From Aequitasia blattaphilus (lineage in GTDB: Bacteria; Bacillota; Clostridia; Lachnospirales; Lachnospiraceae), in assembly GCF_024721305.1 (NCBI RefSeq), contig NZ_JAMXOD010000003.1:62001-126000 (forward strand): DNA of 64,000 nt, given 5' to 3'. Below the pieces are notes generated by a model. It had not been told where the DNA came from, did not search any database, and was given only the letters and a program-made list of their open reading frames with translations. Positions 17,801 through 28,357 of this stretch are shown here, in pieces; position 1 is the first letter of the stretch; the number at the start of each line of letters is the position of its first letter. Both the position numbers and the translations under genes were made by a program.

Positions 17801-18197
17801 TTTGCCTGTTCTCCCTCTCATAGGTCTTTAATAGTCGAATTAATCCGTGATTGTATTTTCTAATTCTACTTCTCGAATCTGCATGCTTTTTGTTGAAATA
17901 CCGATATCCGATAATCCCGTACAGACCCAAAACCACAAAATACCCTACAACTGCAATAATTCCCAGCATCACTAGTTTTCCGGTTCCTCCGCCGCCTTGC
18001 AAGTCACCTAAAAATCCAAGGCCGATAAGCCCCCATATTGCAACATATCCCAGTGTTACCCAAATCAACGTCGCTATGGTATGAAAACTCACATAATCTT
18101 TTCGGTAATATTCACTGATTTTAATATCCTCCCGACCCTGCTTTTCCTCATACATGGTAAGCGTTGTCATTAATCTCACTTTCCTCTTGTCTATCAT
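17778..18197 (-). CDS. Small membrane protein of unknown function
   Basis: 139 aa, starting at the ATG preceded by GAGGTG. A charged N-terminus (MIDKRKVRLMTTL), two membrane helices (about 38-62 and 75-100) separated by a glycine-rich loop (LQGGGGTG), and a basic C-terminal tail. No family recognised. Overlaps the next membrane gene; the two could form a complex. Confidence 0.68.
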   Translation of the reverse strand: MIDKRKVRLMTTLTMYEEKQGREDIKISEYYRKDYVSFHTIATLIWVTLGYVAIWGLIGLGFLGDLQGGGGTGKLVMLGIIAVVGYFVVLGLYGIIGYRYFNKKHADSRSRIRKYNHGLIRLLKTYERENRQNGKNIDA

Positions 18198-18251
18198 CTC
18201 TACACCTCGATAATCTTTAAAAATACACATCATTTTAAAGTATATCAAAGA

Positions 18252-18953
18252 TTACTTTCCTTGTCCAATACTTATAGTCAGAAAACCAACCTCTTGCACT
18301 CCCACTTTTCTAAGTAAATCCGCCAGTTCTTCTATTGTACTTCCAGTGGTAAAGATATCGTCTACAATTAACGCTTTCTTTACATTTTTAAGGGCTCCCT
18401 TCATTTGAAATGCATCTTTTAAATTCCCCTTTCTCTCTTCTTTGCTCAATCCCTTTTGGGGCATTGTCCTGCGGACTCTTTTCACACAATCAAATGTTGG
18501 AATACGACTGATTATCTCAAGTTCTTGTGCCAAAATCAGGGTTTGATTATATCCCCGTTCTTTTTTTCTCCATGGATCAATGGGAACAGGAACCAGTATT
18601 TCCGGTGAAAAATTCCGTAGAAATCCTTTGCCCCTAACTGCCATCTCATTTGCAAAAAACCTTCCTATATACCTTTGATTGTGATACTTAAAGCGATAAA
18701 TAGCCTTTTGTATCACCCCACTGTGTAAAAATATCCCCCTGCCTCTTTCAAAAGAGCGCTCTCTTCTCTCACAGTCATGACACATACTTTCACACTCGTT
18801 TTCAATTGGCTTTCCACATTTTAAGCAGCTCGGTTCCTGAACTTCATATCGATTCAGTTTTTTAGCACAAGGAGTACATACTCCTGTTTTACTTACCTTC
18901 TGGCAAATCGGACATACTTCCGGCCAGATCAGCTTATTTATTTGCTCCTTCAT
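18252..18953 (-). CDS. comF: ComF-family phosphoribosyltransferase-like protein
   Basis: 233 aa. N-terminal zinc-ribbon pairs (CPIC, CTPC, CLKCGKP, CHDC) and a C-terminal phosphoribosyltransferase-like fold with the PRPP-binding loop ALIVDDIFTTGST. In competent bacteria ComF helps handle incoming single-stranded DNA with helicases. It overlaps the recD2 stop by 20 bases, a pairing that supports a DNA-processing role. Confidence 0.9.
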   Translation of the reverse strand: MKEQINKLIWPEVCPICQKVSKTGVCTPCAKKLNRYEVQEPSCLKCGKPIENECESMCHDCERRERSFERGRGIFLHSGVIQKAIYRFKYHNQRYIGRFFANEMAVRGKGFLRNFSPEILVPVPIDPWRKKERGYNQTLILAQELEIISRIPTFDCVKRVRRTMPQKGLSKEERKGNLKDAFQMKGALKNVKKALIVDDIFTTGSTIEELADLLRKVGVQEVGFLTISIGQGK

Positions 18954-21156
18954 GTAATTCTTGGATTCGCTTTGACAAAGTCGTATTTCTTTTTTGTTCC
19001 ATAGTATTTTTAATCATATCCTGAAAAACAGTCTCACTGCCTACAATCGTCACACAAGACTTCGCTCTTGTAATTGCAGTGTAGATTAAGTTTCGATTAT
19101 ACAGAGGCCTTGGACCACTTAGTAATGGTATAACCACTCCCGGATACTCACTTCCTTGAGATTTGTGAACCGTAATGGCATATGCTAATTCAACTTCTTC
19201 TAAAAGGGCGTAGGGATAAGACACGCTCTTGTTTTCATCATAAATGATTTCTACACTTTCCTCATAGTCGTTGATTGCCTTTATTATGCCAATATCACCA
19301 TTATAGACTCCCAGCCCACTGTCTACCGCCATTCCATACTTGGTTTTTACCTGCCATTCCAGCTGGTAATTATTTTTAATCTGCATCACCTTATCCCCTT
19401 CCCGAAAGAGGCGTTCTCCAAAAAGCTTTTCCTTTTTCTTTCGGCTTGCAGGATTTAAATGCTTCTGTAATTCAATATTTAGATTATCTACTCCCAACAG
19501 TCCTTTTCTTGTGGGAGTTAAAACCTGAATATCATAAGATGTGGCATGAACATAATTAGGCAGCTTCTCCTTAATCAGCAAAAGGACAACATTAATAATC
19601 GTAGAAGCTTCCTGCCGTTTCAAAAAGAAGAAGTCCTCACTTTTATTATCGGCAACAACTGCTTCACCTTTATTTATTTTATGAGCATTGACCACGATAT
19701 CACTTTCCTTTGCTTGACGGAAAATTTCGGTCAATTTAACGACTGGAAACACACCTGACGAAATCACATCTTCCAGTACTTTTCCCACCCCTACAGAGGG
19801 AAGCTGATTGATATCTCCAACCAAAATCAAACGGGTTCCAGGTATAATCGCTTTTAACAGCCCACTCATAAGAGGCAAATCTACCATGGAAACCTCATCA
19901 ATAATTACGACGTCCGTTTCCAATGGATAATCTTCGTTTTTGCTAAATCCAGATTCTTCTTCCTCCGGACCTTTATTTACACCCAGCATCCGGTGGATTG
20001 TTGTCGCCTCATATCCCGTAGCTTCACTCATCCGTTTAGCCGCTCTACCAGTTGGTGCTCCTAAAAGTATTGACATTCCTTCCTTTTGAAAAAATCGAAT
20101 CATTGCATTAATCGTCGTCGTTTTCCCAGTTCCAGGTCCTCCGGTCAAAACCATTACACCATTTTGAGCCGCTTCAAAGACCGCTTCTTTTTGAACCCCA
20201 TCCAAAATGATACTTTCTTCTGATTCGATTTCTTCCATTCTGGATTCTAATGCACTGGAAAAAACTTTAAATTTGTAATTCAAATCATCTAACATTCTTG
20301 CAACATTTAATTCCATATAATAATACGTTGCAGGATAAATCCGAACTTGGGAATCTTCATTTTTAATAATTATTTTTCTTTCCATGGATAAATCGATTAG
20401 ATGATTTTCAACTTGTGAAACTGGAACACCCAGCAGCTCCTTCGTTCTGTTCAGCAAGTCTTCCTGAACAAGATAAGTATGCCCCTCAGATGCACTTTGC
20501 TGAAGTGTATAATAAAGACCGCTTTTAATACGAAAATCAGAATCCCTCAGGATTCCTACTTTTGTTGCAATTTCATCTGCGGTTTTAAAACCAACACCTT
20601 CAATTTCATCTGCCAGTTGATATGGATTTTCTTCCAGAATTCGATAGATATTATTTTGATAGAATTGATAAATCTTCATTCCAAGACTTGTGGAAATCCC
20701 ATATTTTTGCATAAAAATGACAGCATTCCGCACTTCTTTTTTTTCTTCTACTTGTCTGGCGATTTCCATCGCCTTTCTTTCACTGATACCTCTTATTTGA
20801 GCTAGTAATTCCGGCTCCTCTTCAATCACACGAAAGGTGTCTTCCCGAAACCGTCCTACGATTTTACCGGCAAGAGCCTGGCCAATGCCTTTAATTGCTC
20901 CACCACCCAGGTAGCGTTCTATGGACACTAAATCTTCCGGTTCGCATTCTTTATATCCTGTAACCTGAAGCTGGAGCCCATAAGTAGGATGACTTACATA
21001 ATCACCCTTTAACTCCAGAAGTTCTCCTTCTTCAATAAAAGAGAAGTATCCTGTGCAGGATAATTCCCCCTCTTCGTTTTGAAGAACAAATACTGTATAT
21101 GCATTGCTTTGATTTCGATAAATAATATGGTCGACATAACCCTTTATTATTTCCAT
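18934..21156 (-). CDS. recD2: ATP-dependent DNA helicase RecD2
   Basis: SF1B 5'-3' helicase of 740 aa, the RecBC-independent RecD2 form with an N-terminal extension: an OB-like domain (1-80) and helix-hairpin-helix repeats (about 85-200: GGGAIKGIG, IRGIS, IEGVGFKTA). The motor carries Walker A GGPGTGKTT, motif II VVIIDEVSMVDL and a C-terminal VHKSQGSEYPG. It starts 5 bases after mreB ends. Confidence 0.95.
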   Translation of the reverse strand: MEIIKGYVDHIIYRNQSNAYTVFVLQNEEGELSCTGYFSFIEEGELLELKGDYVSHPTYGLQLQVTGYKECEPEDLVSIERYLGGGAIKGIGQALAGKIVGRFREDTFRVIEEEPELLAQIRGISERKAMEIARQVEEKKEVRNAVIFMQKYGISTSLGMKIYQFYQNNIYRILEENPYQLADEIEGVGFKTADEIATKVGILRDSDFRIKSGLYYTLQQSASEGHTYLVQEDLLNRTKELLGVPVSQVENHLIDLSMERKIIIKNEDSQVRIYPATYYYMELNVARMLDDLNYKFKVFSSALESRMEEIESEESIILDGVQKEAVFEAAQNGVMVLTGGPGTGKTTTINAMIRFFQKEGMSILLGAPTGRAAKRMSEATGYEATTIHRMLGVNKGPEEEESGFSKNEDYPLETDVVIIDEVSMVDLPLMSGLLKAIIPGTRLILVGDINQLPSVGVGKVLEDVISSGVFPVVKLTEIFRQAKESDIVVNAHKINKGEAVVADNKSEDFFFLKRQEASTIINVVLLLIKEKLPNYVHATSYDIQVLTPTRKGLLGVDNLNIELQKHLNPASRKKKEKLFGERLFREGDKVMQIKNNYQLEWQVKTKYGMAVDSGLGVYNGDIGIIKAINDYEESVEIIYDENKSVSYPYALLEEVELAYAITVHKSQGSEYPGVVIPLLSGPRPLYNRNLIYTAITRAKSCVTIVGSETVFQDMIKNTMEQKRNTTLSKRIQELHEGANK

Positions 21157-21161
21157 TTTCT

Positions 21162-22151
21162 CTACTCAGTCCAATCACTTTTCATTAACTCTTTATATTC
21201 TCCCGTACCAATTGCTACTACCTTCATAGGTTCTTCTGCTGTAAGAGTATGTATCCCTGTTCTTTCTTCAATGAGTTCTTCCAGTCCACGCAGCAGGGAG
21301 CCTCCTCCTGTCAGAATAATTCCTCTGTCTAAAATATCGGCTGAAAGCTCAGGTGGTGTCTGTTCCAAAACCGCTATAATGGATTCTACAATCTGATCTG
21401 TTATTTCCCGAAGAGCATTTTCTGTTTCCAGGGAGGTGATTGTAACCGTCTTTGGCAGCCCCGTCACAACATTGCGACCTTTCACTTCCATCGCTTCCTC
21501 TTCCATTAATGGATAGGTCGAACCCACCTTAATCTTGATATCTTCCGCCGTTCTTTCTCCAATCAACAAATTGTGCTGAGATCGAATGTAACGCATGATT
21601 GCATCATCTAAATCATCACCGGCAACCTTAATAGAGGCACTTGCCACAGTGCCTCCCAGGGAAATTACTGCTATGTCCGTCGTTCCTCCACCAATATCAA
21701 CAATCATATTCCCATAGGGTTTTGAGATATCAATACCAGCGCCTAAAGCCGCCGCCACAGGCTCTTGAACCACAAATACTTCTCTGGCTCCCGCTGCATA
21801 AGCTGCTTCTTCCACTGCCTTTTGTTCCACTTCCGTCACACCGCTTGGTACACACACACTAATCTTTGGTTTTTGAAAAGTTCTTCTTCCCAGGGCTTTT
21901 GTAATAAAGTATTTAATCATTTTTTCAGTCACAGTGTAATCCGATATTACCCCATGCTTTAATGGTCGAATTGCAATAATGTTTCCAGGCGTTCTGCCTA
22001 GCATCGTTCTTGCCTCTTCACCAAATGCCCTGACCTTGTTGGTGTCACGATCATAAGCCACCACGGATGGTTCCTTTATAATAACACCTCTTCCTCTCAC
22101 ATACACAAGAGTACTTGAGGTTCCTAAATCAATTCCTACATCTATAGACAT
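21162..22151 (-). CDS. Rod-shape determining protein MreB/Mbl
   Basis: Actin-like cytoskeletal ATPase, 329 aa, which guides the lateral wall synthesis complex. Phosphate 1 motif VGIDLGTSSTLVYV at the start, phosphate 2 VDIGGGTTDIAVIS in the middle and adenosine motif LTGGGSLLRG near the end. No mreC/mreD follow, so it may be a Mbl/MreBH-type paralogue. It heads a roughly 14-kb run of same-strand genes ending at the GerMN terminator. Confidence 0.93.
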   Translation of the reverse strand: MSIDVGIDLGTSSTLVYVRGRGVIIKEPSVVAYDRDTNKVRAFGEEARTMLGRTPGNIIAIRPLKHGVISDYTVTEKMIKYFITKALGRRTFQKPKISVCVPSGVTEVEQKAVEEAAYAAGAREVFVVQEPVAAALGAGIDISKPYGNMIVDIGGGTTDIAVISLGGTVASASIKVAGDDLDDAIMRYIRSQHNLLIGERTAEDIKIKVGSTYPLMEEEAMEVKGRNVVTGLPKTVTITSLETENALREITDQIVESIIAVLEQTPPELSADILDRGIILTGGGSLLRGLEELIEERTGIHTLTAEEPMKVVAIGTGEYKELMKSDWTE

Positions 22152-22191
22152 GCGTCTTCTCCTAACGAAAATATTTCCTACTATCCGTACT

Positions 22192-22219
22192 ATTATATAA
22201 AATTCAACAGAAAAGTAAA
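22192..22219 (-). promoter_or_regulatory. Probable promoter of the mreB operon
   Basis: TATAAT on the minus strand at 22197-22192, with a weak -35 (TTTACT) 16 bases upstream, about 40 bases before the mreB start in the 72-base gap after uvrA. Confidence 0.5.
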
Positions 22220-22223
22220 AGCC

Positions 22224-25070
22224 CTATTTACTTAGAACTTGCTTAATATATTTTCCAGTATAGGATTTTTCTACCTCGGCAACCTCTTCCGGAGTTCCAG
22301 AGGCTATGATTCTTCCACCTTTGTCTCCCCCCTCTGGTCCAATGTCAATAATATAATCTGCCGTTTTAATCACATCTAAATTATGTTCAATTACTACAAC
22401 GGTATTTCCGTCTGAGGACAGCCTCTTTAATATTTCAGTCAATTTATGTACATCTGCAAAATGAAGACCTGTCGTAGGCTCATCTAAAATATATACCGTT
22501 TTCCCTGTACTTCTTTTGCTAAGCTCCGTTGCCAGTTTTACCCTTTGGGCTTCTCCACCTGAAAGTGTGGTAGATGGCTGACCAAGACGTATGTAAGAAA
22601 GCCCTACTTCATTTAATGTTTCCAGCTTTCTTTTAATGCTGGGCACATTTTCAAAAAATGGAAGCGCTTCTTCAACTGTCATGTTTAGCACATCATATAT
22701 GCTTTTGCCTTTGTACTTTACATCCAGGGTTTCACGGTTGTATCTTCTTCCATCGCAGACCTCACAAGGAACGTAAACGTCCGGCAGAAAATGCATTTCG
22801 ATTTTAATAATTCCATCACCTTTACAAGCCTCGCATCGTCCACCTTTTACATTAAAGCTGAACCGTCCCTTTTTATATCCCTTGGCTTTGGCATCCTGGG
22901 TTGCTGCAAACATGTCCCGAATCAAATCAAAAACACCTGTATAAGTTGCAGGGTTCGACCTTGGAGTCCTTCCAATTGGAGATTGATCAATGTTAATCAC
23001 CTTATCAAGATTTTCAATTCCCTTAATGTCTTTATGAGCTCCCGGAATCACTCTTGCCCTGTTCAAATCCTTCGCTAATCGCTTGTATAATATTTCATTA
23101 ATCAGTGAACTTTTTCCAGAACCGGAAACTCCTGTTACACATGTCAAAACACCTGTCGGAACTTTTACATCTACATTTTTTAAATTGTTTTCTTTTGCAC
23201 CTTCAATTTTAAGCCAGCCACTTGGTTTTTGTCTGATTTCCGGCACTGGAATTTTAATTCTTCCACTTAGGTAAGCTCCCGTTATGGAATTCTTATTTTT
23301 CATAATTTCTTTTGCTGTACCTACTGCCACAACTTCTCCGCCATGCTCTCCAGCTCCTGGTCCAATGTCGATTACACAATCCGCCTCCAACATAGTATCT
23401 TCATCGTGCTCTACAACCAGAACGGAATTTCCCAAATCCTTTAACCGCTTCAAAGTCAGAAGAAGCTTATCATTGTCTCTTTGATGAAGACCAATGCTTG
23501 GCTCATCTAAAATATACGCAACCCCCACTAATCCCGAGCCTATCTGGGTTGCCAGTCGGATCCGCTGCGCCTCACCTCCTGACAAGGTTCCTGTATTTCT
23601 CGATAAGGTAAGATAATCAAGGCCTACATCCTTTAGAAAGGTAATCCTTGCCTTAATCTCTTTTAAGATTTGTTTTCCGATCAGCTCTTGCTGCTTTGTT
23701 AATTGCAATTGATCCAAAAAACTCCAAAGTTTTACAATAGAATAATCGGTTACTTCGGCAATGTTTTTCTCTCCTACCGTAACTGCCAAGGCTCCCGGTT
23801 TCAATCTTTGCCCATGACAGGTTCCACAAGGGGTGATACGCATAAACTGTTCATACTCACCTTTTGAATACTCTGATGAGGTTTCCCGGTATCTCCTTTT
23901 GACATTATCGATAATCCCTTCAAAAGCGACATCATAGATACCTTCTCCTCTTTGGCCTTTATAATAAACTTTAACCTCTTTTCCATCCGTTCCATATATT
24001 AAAATATCATGAATCTTCTTGGGATAATCCTTAAAAGGTGTATCAAGGGAAAACTTATACTCTTTCGCCAATGCATCCATAATTGCTCTGGTGTAGCTCT
24101 TTTTATCAGTTACCGACTGCCATCCCATAACTGCAATGGCTCCTTCGTTAATGCTCAGTCTCTTGTCAGGAATCATCAAATCCTCATCAAATTCCATCTT
24201 ATATCCCAATCCAAGACAGTCCGGACACGCACCAAAGGGGTTGTTAAAAGAGAAGCTTCTCGGCTCAATCTCGTCTAAGCTATATCCATCATTGGGACAA
24301 GAAAAACTCTGAGAGAAGTTGATTTTTTCTTTTCCTATCACATCCACTTCCAGTAGTCCATCTGCCAGCTTTAAGGTGTCTTCTATCGAGTCTGTCAGCC
24401 TCTTTTCAATTCCTTCTTTCACTACCAAACGGTCTACCACTATTTCAATATTATGTTTGAAGTTTTTATCCAGAATAATCTCTTCTGATAGCTCATATAA
24501 ATTTCCATCCACGATTGCCCGAACGTATCCACTTCTTTTCGCCTTATCAAGAAGTTTTGCATGACTTCCTTTCCGGCCTCGGACAACAGGGGCCAAAATT
24601 TGAATTTTACTTCCCTCCTCAAGCTCCATGACCCGGTCAACCATCTCATCAATTGTCTGCTTTTTGATCTCCGTTCCACACAGAGGACAGTGGGGAATTC
24701 CGATACGTGCGTACAAAAGTCTGAAATAATCATAAATTTCCGTAACCGTGCCTACCGTGGATCTTGGGTTGCGGTTTGTGGATTTTTGATCAATAGAGAT
24801 TGCCGGTGAAAGACCTTCTATACTTTCCACATCAGGTTTTTCCATTTGTCCAAGGAATTGTCTGGCATAAGAAGACAAGGATTCCATATATCTTCTCTGT
24901 CCCTCTGCATAAATTGTATCAAATGCAAGGGAGGTCTTTCCGGAGCCACTCAGTCCCGTTAAAACCACCAATTCATTTCTCGGTATGTCTAAATCTATGT
25001 TTTTTAAATTGTTCTCATTTGCCCCTTTTATTTTAATGTATTTCTTGTTCTCTTTCGTCTGCCTGCTCAT
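22224..25070 (-). CDS. uvrA: Excinuclease ABC subunit A
   Basis: Damage-recognition ATPase of nucleotide excision repair, 948 aa. Two ABC modules: Walker [14 protein letters not shown] near the N-terminus and [10 protein letters not shown] in the second half; signature motifs [12 protein letters not shown] and [12 protein letters not shown]. Zinc-binding pairs are intact ([23 protein letters not shown] with CEVCDGRR). It starts 17 bases after uvrB ends, and the two form one SOS operon. Confidence 0.97.
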   Translation of the reverse strand: MSRQTKENKKYIKIKGANENNLKNIDLDIPRNELVVLTGLSGSGKTSLAFDTIYAEGQRRYMESLSSYARQFLGQMEKPDVESIEGLSPAISIDQKSTNRNPRSTVGTVTEIYDYFRLLYARIGIPHCPLCGTEIKKQTIDEMVDRVMELEEGSKIQILAPVVRGRKGSHAKLLDKAKRSGYVRAIVDGNLYELSEEIILDKNFKHNIEIVVDRLVVKEGIEKRLTDSIEDTLKLADGLLEVDVIGKEKINFSQSFSCPNDGYSLDEIEPRSFSFNNPFGACPDCLGLGYKMEFDEDLMIPDKRLSINEGAIAVMGWQSVTDKKSYTRAIMDALAKEYKFSLDTPFKDYPKKIHDILIYGTDGKEVKVYYKGQRGEGIYDVAFEGIIDNVKRRYRETSSEYSKGEYEQFMRITPCGTCHGQRLKPGALAVTVGEKNIAEVTDYSIVKLWSFLDQLQLTKQQELIGKQILKEIKARITFLKDVGLDYLTLSRNTGTLSGGEAQRIRLATQIGSGLVGVAYILDEPSIGLHQRDNDKLLLTLKRLKDLGNSVLVVEHDEDTMLEADCVIDIGPGAGEHGGEVVAVGTAKEIMKNKNSITGAYLSGRIKIPVPEIRQKPSGWLKIEGAKENNLKNVDVKVPTGVLTCVTGVSGSGKSSLINEILYKRLAKDLNRARVIPGAHKDIKGIENLDKVINIDQSPIGRTPRSNPATYTGVFDLIRDMFAATQDAKAKGYKKGRFSFNVKGGRCEACKGDGIIKIEMHFLPDVYVPCEVCDGRRYNRETLDVKYKGKSIYDVLNMTVEEALPFFENVPSIKRKLETLNEVGLSYIRLGQPSTTLSGGEAQRVKLATELSKRSTGKTVYILDEPTTGLHFADVHKLTEILKRLSSDGNTVVVIEHNLDVIKTADYIIDIGPEGGDKGGRIIASGTPEEVAEVEKSYTGKYIKQVLSK

Positions 25071-25087
25071 GTCATACCCTTTCTATT

Positions 25088-27070
25088 TTACAAGTCCTGA
25101 AGAACTGTTTTTAATTCGACTAATTGATCTCGTAACGTTGCTGCTGCTTCGAAATTAAGCTCTGCTGCCGCCTTCTTCATCTTCTTGGAAACATCTGCGA
25201 TATGTTTCTCCAATTCTTTTCTGCTCATAGATTCCGGATCTTTATCCATAATCAACTCTGCAGTATCCACCTTTTGAGACACGCTGATTAAATCCCGTAC
25301 TGCTTTTTGAATCGTCTTCGGTGTAATATTATGTTGTGTATTATATTCCATTTGGATTGCTCTTCTTCGATTGGTCTCGTCAATAGCCTTGTTCATCGAA
25401 TCTGTCATCACATCTGCATACATTAGTACATGTCCCTCTACATTTCTGGCTGCACGTCCTATTGTTTGTATTAAGGAAGTCTCTGAACGCAAAAATCCTT
25501 CTTTGTCTGCATCTAAGATTGCAACTAAGGTAATCTCAGGAATATCCAGCCCTTCTCTTAATAGGTTGATTCCTACTAAAACATCAAACACATCCAAGCG
25601 CATATCCCGAACAATTTCTGTTCGCTCCAAAGTATCAATATCTGAATGGAGGTAACGAATTCGAATCCCCAATTCCTTCATGTAATCTGTCAAATCCTCT
25701 GCCATACGCTTTGTCAAAGTAGTAATCAATACTTTATTTTTCTTTTTGATTTCTTTGTTAACTTCACCAATCAAGTCATCAATCTGACCTTCCACAGGAC
25801 GCACTTCTACCTTTGGATCCAGTAATCCTGTTGGTCGAATCACCTGTTCCGCTCTTAATAGTTCATGTTCCTTCTCATAGTTCCCAGGAGTTGCTGATAC
25901 AAAGAGTATCTGGTCAATCTTGCTTTCAAATTCTTGAAAATTAAGGGGTCTGTTATCCAGTGCCGAGGGTAACCGAAATCCGTAATTTACCAACGTACTT
26001 TTTCTGGAACGGTCGCCATTATACATTCCGCCTATCTGAGGAATGGTCTTATGGGACTCATCAATCATCATAATAAAATCATCTGGAAAATAGTCAATTA
26101 GTGTATGGGGTGGTGCTCCCGGCTCCAACCCTGTCAAGTGTCTGGAATAATTCTCAATGCCAGAGCAGAATCCCGTTTCCCGCATCATTTCTACGTCAAA
26201 ATTGGTACGCTCTTCTATTCTTTGAGCTTCAATTAATTTCCCTTCTCTTTTAAAATAAGCTAACTGCTCTACCAGCTCTGCCTCGATTTCCTCGATTGCC
26301 CGGTTCATACTGTCTTTTGAAACAACGTAGTGAGATGCCGGAAAAATCGCTGCATGCTTTAACTCGCTTTTTATTTCTCCAGTGAGAATATCTATTTCAG
26401 CAATTCTCTCTATTTCATCACCGAAAAATTCGATTCGAATCACATCTTCTTCTGATGTGGCTGGAAATACTTCTAATACATCTCCTCTTACCCGAAAAGT
26501 ACCTCTTCGGAAATCCATATCGTTTCTTGTATATTGAATATCTATCAGCTTATGAATAATATCATCCCGGTCTCTTTCCATACCTGGACGAAGAGATATT
26601 ACCATCTCCTGATAATCAATCGGACTTCCCAATCCATATATGCAGGACACACTGGCAACAATGATTACATCTCGTCTTTCTGAAAGTGCTGCTGTTGCAG
26701 AGTGTCTAAGTTTATCTATTTCGTCATTGATAGCAGAATCTTTTGCAATATAAGTGTCCGAAGACGGTACATATGCCTCCGGTTGATAATAATCATAATA
26801 GGATACAAAGTATTCTACTGCGTTGTCTGGGAACATCTCTTTAAACTCACCATAGAGCTGTGCAGCCAAAGTCTTATTATGGGCAATGACTAGCGTTGGT
26901 TTCCCAAGTTGCTGAATGACATTGGCCATCGTATAGGTCTTTCCAGAACCGGTAACTCCGAGTAAAGTTTGAGCTTGATTGCCCTCTTTAAACCCGGCAA
27001 CCAGCTGTTCAATCGCCTGTGGTTGATCACCTGTTGGCTCAAAAGGTGCTTTTAAGTTGAAATCTGCCAT
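25088..27070 (-). CDS. uvrB: Excinuclease ABC subunit B
   Basis: Helicase-like subunit that verifies lesions with UvrA and recruits UvrC. 660 aa from [10 protein letters not shown]; Walker A GVTGSGKT, the aromatic beta-hairpin region [12 protein letters not shown], helicase motifs through QTIGRAARN, and the C-terminal UVR coiled coil ([15 protein letters not shown]) that contacts UvrC. The start at 27070 is fixed by GGGAGG nine bases upstream; a longer in-frame reading to 27169 runs through the promoter and LexA box and is not real. Its first 270 or so bases are duplicated at 30.5-30.8 kb. Confidence 0.97.
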   Translation of the reverse strand: MADFNLKAPFEPTGDQPQAIEQLVAGFKEGNQAQTLLGVTGSGKTYTMANVIQQLGKPTLVIAHNKTLAAQLYGEFKEMFPDNAVEYFVSYYDYYQPEAYVPSSDTYIAKDSAINDEIDKLRHSATAALSERRDVIIVASVSCIYGLGSPIDYQEMVISLRPGMERDRDDIIHKLIDIQYTRNDMDFRRGTFRVRGDVLEVFPATSEEDVIRIEFFGDEIERIAEIDILTGEIKSELKHAAIFPASHYVVSKDSMNRAIEEIEAELVEQLAYFKREGKLIEAQRIEERTNFDVEMMRETGFCSGIENYSRHLTGLEPGAPPHTLIDYFPDDFIMMIDESHKTIPQIGGMYNGDRSRKSTLVNYGFRLPSALDNRPLNFQEFESKIDQILFVSATPGNYEKEHELLRAEQVIRPTGLLDPKVEVRPVEGQIDDLIGEVNKEIKKKNKVLITTLTKRMAEDLTDYMKELGIRIRYLHSDIDTLERTEIVRDMRLDVFDVLVGINLLREGLDIPEITLVAILDADKEGFLRSETSLIQTIGRAARNVEGHVLMYADVMTDSMNKAIDETNRRRAIQMEYNTQHNITPKTIQKAVRDLISVSQKVDTAELIMDKDPESMSRKELEKHIADVSKKMKKAAAELNFEAAATLRDQLVELKTVLQDL

Positions 27071-27152
27071 AAAATATCCTCCCAAATCGACATTTAGCTC
27101 ATAAGAATCTTCATATATTCTAACACAGCAATATTGAAAAGTACAGCGAAAA

Positions 27153-27166
27153 GGAACATTTGTTCG
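27153..27166 (-). promoter_or_regulatory. LexA (SOS) box of uvrBA
   Basis: Minus-strand CGAACAAATGTTCC matches the Bacillus LexA consensus CGAACRNRYGTTYC at every position. A -10 like TAGAAT lies 23 bases downstream with a weak -35 (TGTACT), so LexA would block the uvrBA promoter until DNA damage. Confidence 0.88.
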
Positions 27167-27184
27167 CATTTCTCGTTTTCGTGA

Positions 27185-27394
27185 TATGTCAAGCCAAAGG
27201 GAACATCATTTGAGGACTTGGATGAAGAGAAAGTTACTCTACTTATGAATCATATCAATAGCGAAAAAAGAGACAACCTAAACGGGTATAGCCCATTTGA
27301 ACTGTCTCAATTACTCCCGGACAATAAGCTTCATAACTTTTTTAAGCTTAAAGAGATCGAACCAGCATTCATTCCTCATTCCTTCAGCTTGTAA
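27185..27394 (+). pseudogene. IS30-family transposase C-terminal remnant (copy A)
   Basis: Plus-strand reading frame of 69 codons ending at TAA 27394, with no start. The peptide includes [30 protein letters not shown] and a short tail. This resembles the end of IS30-type transposases (PKGTxF...NxxxRxxLNxxSPxEL). The rest of the element is gone; its tail overlaps the stop of the AlbA_2 gene on the other strand by 19 bases. A second copy lies at 30922-31131. Family call is from memory of the motif. Confidence 0.7.
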
Positions 27395-27839
27395 GTCCGA
27401 TTCCTATTTTCCCCCAAAGCCTCTATTTTACCTTGTTTAACTAAATCATTTAATAAACTTCTCGTCTGCGGTGACTGAATCCCCAATACTTCAGCAATCT
27501 CCTTTGTTTTATACGCTTGTCTATTTTTCATGTAGGCAAGTATCCTTACGTAATTCTTTGATTTTTTATCGCTGATTTTGGTATTCATATTAAACGAATA
27601 CTCATCATCTAACGGCATCACAATTCTAAACACATCATCTTCAATTATCTTCGGCTCTACACCAGAATATAATTTCCCATACTTAAATAAATTTCGCACA
27701 TCGGATCCTAATTGATCTGACAATCCAATGTTCCTAAAAAAGGAAGCAATAATTGGGTTCTTAGGATTCGGCTCAAAATCATCCGGCGTTAAAACCCCGT
27801 CACAAGTTGCACGATTAACCTATCATCATACCTATCTAC
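27376..27839 (-). pseudogene. AlbA_2 ATPase gene, truncated copy
   Basis: Carries the C-terminal part of the protein encoded intact at 31113-32564: the segment from DQLGSDVRNLFKYG through the winged helix RILAYMKNRQAYKTKEIAEVL to the KLKE end. An ORF of 115 codons (27376-27723) is open, but upstream the frame runs into a 220-base internal deletion (not a multiple of three) and the homology stops at 27839. No N-terminal AlbA_2 domain is left. Substitutions against the intact copy show it is not a very recent duplicate in this part. Confidence 0.85.
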
Positions 27840-27877
27840 GGCATTATACCTCCTGACTTTTAAGCATACAAATACTA

Positions 27878-28078
27878 TTACTTCTTTTCAAAAATAGAGT
27901 GGTATTCTTCTTCAATACTCCAGTATCCTTCTTTTTTTGAGCCAGTACGTTCAATTATTCCTATACTCTTCAATTCCTTCAAATGGCGTCCAACAGTACT
28001 TCTTAAAGCACCTCTAATTTCTGCTATTTCTTCTTTTGAATGATATTTAATATCTTTTTGAAGTTGGTTTGCTTTGTT
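27878..28078 (-). pseudogene. Winged-helix C-terminal remnant
   Basis: A 66-codon open frame without a start, ending at 27878, reading KEEIAEIRGALRSTVGRHLK then IIERTGSKKEGYW. This is the end typical of Fic or AlbA_2-type proteins (winged helix closing with RxGSKKxGYW). It begins in the same frame directly after the TAA of the truncated toxin-like ORF at 28079, so it looks like a fusion of two broken genes. Confidence 0.55.
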
Positions 28079-28165
28079 TTACTGAACTGTTGTAGGAACT
28101 AATTCCATGTTTCGCAATATATCCTTTTCTGCCATCGACAGCATAACTATTTGATACTTATACAT
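28079..28165 (-). pseudogene. Truncated RelE/ParE-like toxin remnant
   Basis: A 28-codon frame that begins with an ATG overlapping the stop of the preceding antitoxin-like gene. The peptide MYKYQIVMLSMAEKDI resembles the first strand and helix of RelE/ParE toxins, then ends in a TAA where homology shifts to an unrelated winged-helix remnant. The catalytic part is missing, so no active toxin is expected. Identification is tentative because so little is left. Confidence 0.4.
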
Positions 28166-28319
28166 TTTTATATTTTCCATCCAGCTCATCAAAAAAATCG
28201 TTATAATCTCTACCCTTACCTGCTTTTATATCATTCATACTTTCTAAAATTCTATCTCGAATCACTTTCTGATTATCCTTATATTCTTCTTCACAATCTA
28301 TCGCTCGCATTTCTTCCAT
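28158..28319 (-). CDS. Small RelB-like antitoxin (orphan)
   Basis: 53-aa acidic protein: MEEMRAIDCEEEYKDNQ at the start, then an amphipathic helix with IRDRILESMNDIKAGKGRDY and a C-terminal FFDELDGKYKN. Short antitoxins of type II modules have this form (a (S/D)I-xxIKAG-x-xxxxxDFFDELxxKY layout). Ribosome site GAGGTG lies upstream. It overlaps a truncated toxin-like frame by 8 bases, the usual antitoxin-toxin coupling. The toxin is broken, so this appears to be a decayed module. Confidence 0.5.
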   Translation of the reverse strand: MEEMRAIDCEEEYKDNQKVIRDRILESMNDIKAGKGRDYNDFFDELDGKYKNV

Positions 28320-28357
28320 AACTAACACCTCTATCTTAAATTCATTTAACCTTCATC

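Larger units (their letters stand above)
26796..27839. repeat. Direct repeat, copy A (uvrB 5' end to AlbA_2 tail)
   Basis: Matches 30533-31850 in the same orientation. Contents: first part of uvrB, its LexA promoter, an IS30-type transposase tail and the end of an AlbA_2 gene. The offset is 3737 bases up to about 27567, where the two copies look identical over roughly 740 bases. Beyond that they differ by many substitutions, copy A lacks 54 bases (two 27-base units), and copy A has a 220-base deletion at the sequence CACGAT (27810-27815). Confidence 0.93.

Noticed and set aside
27071-27169. Longer in-frame start of uvrB (33 extra codons)
   Set aside because: The extension covers the promoter and LexA box, and the GGGAGG site belongs to the ATG at 27070.
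27185-27394. Active IS30 element
   Set aside because: Only the C-terminal 69 codons remain, with a stop just upstream, no start and no terminal inverted repeats seen.
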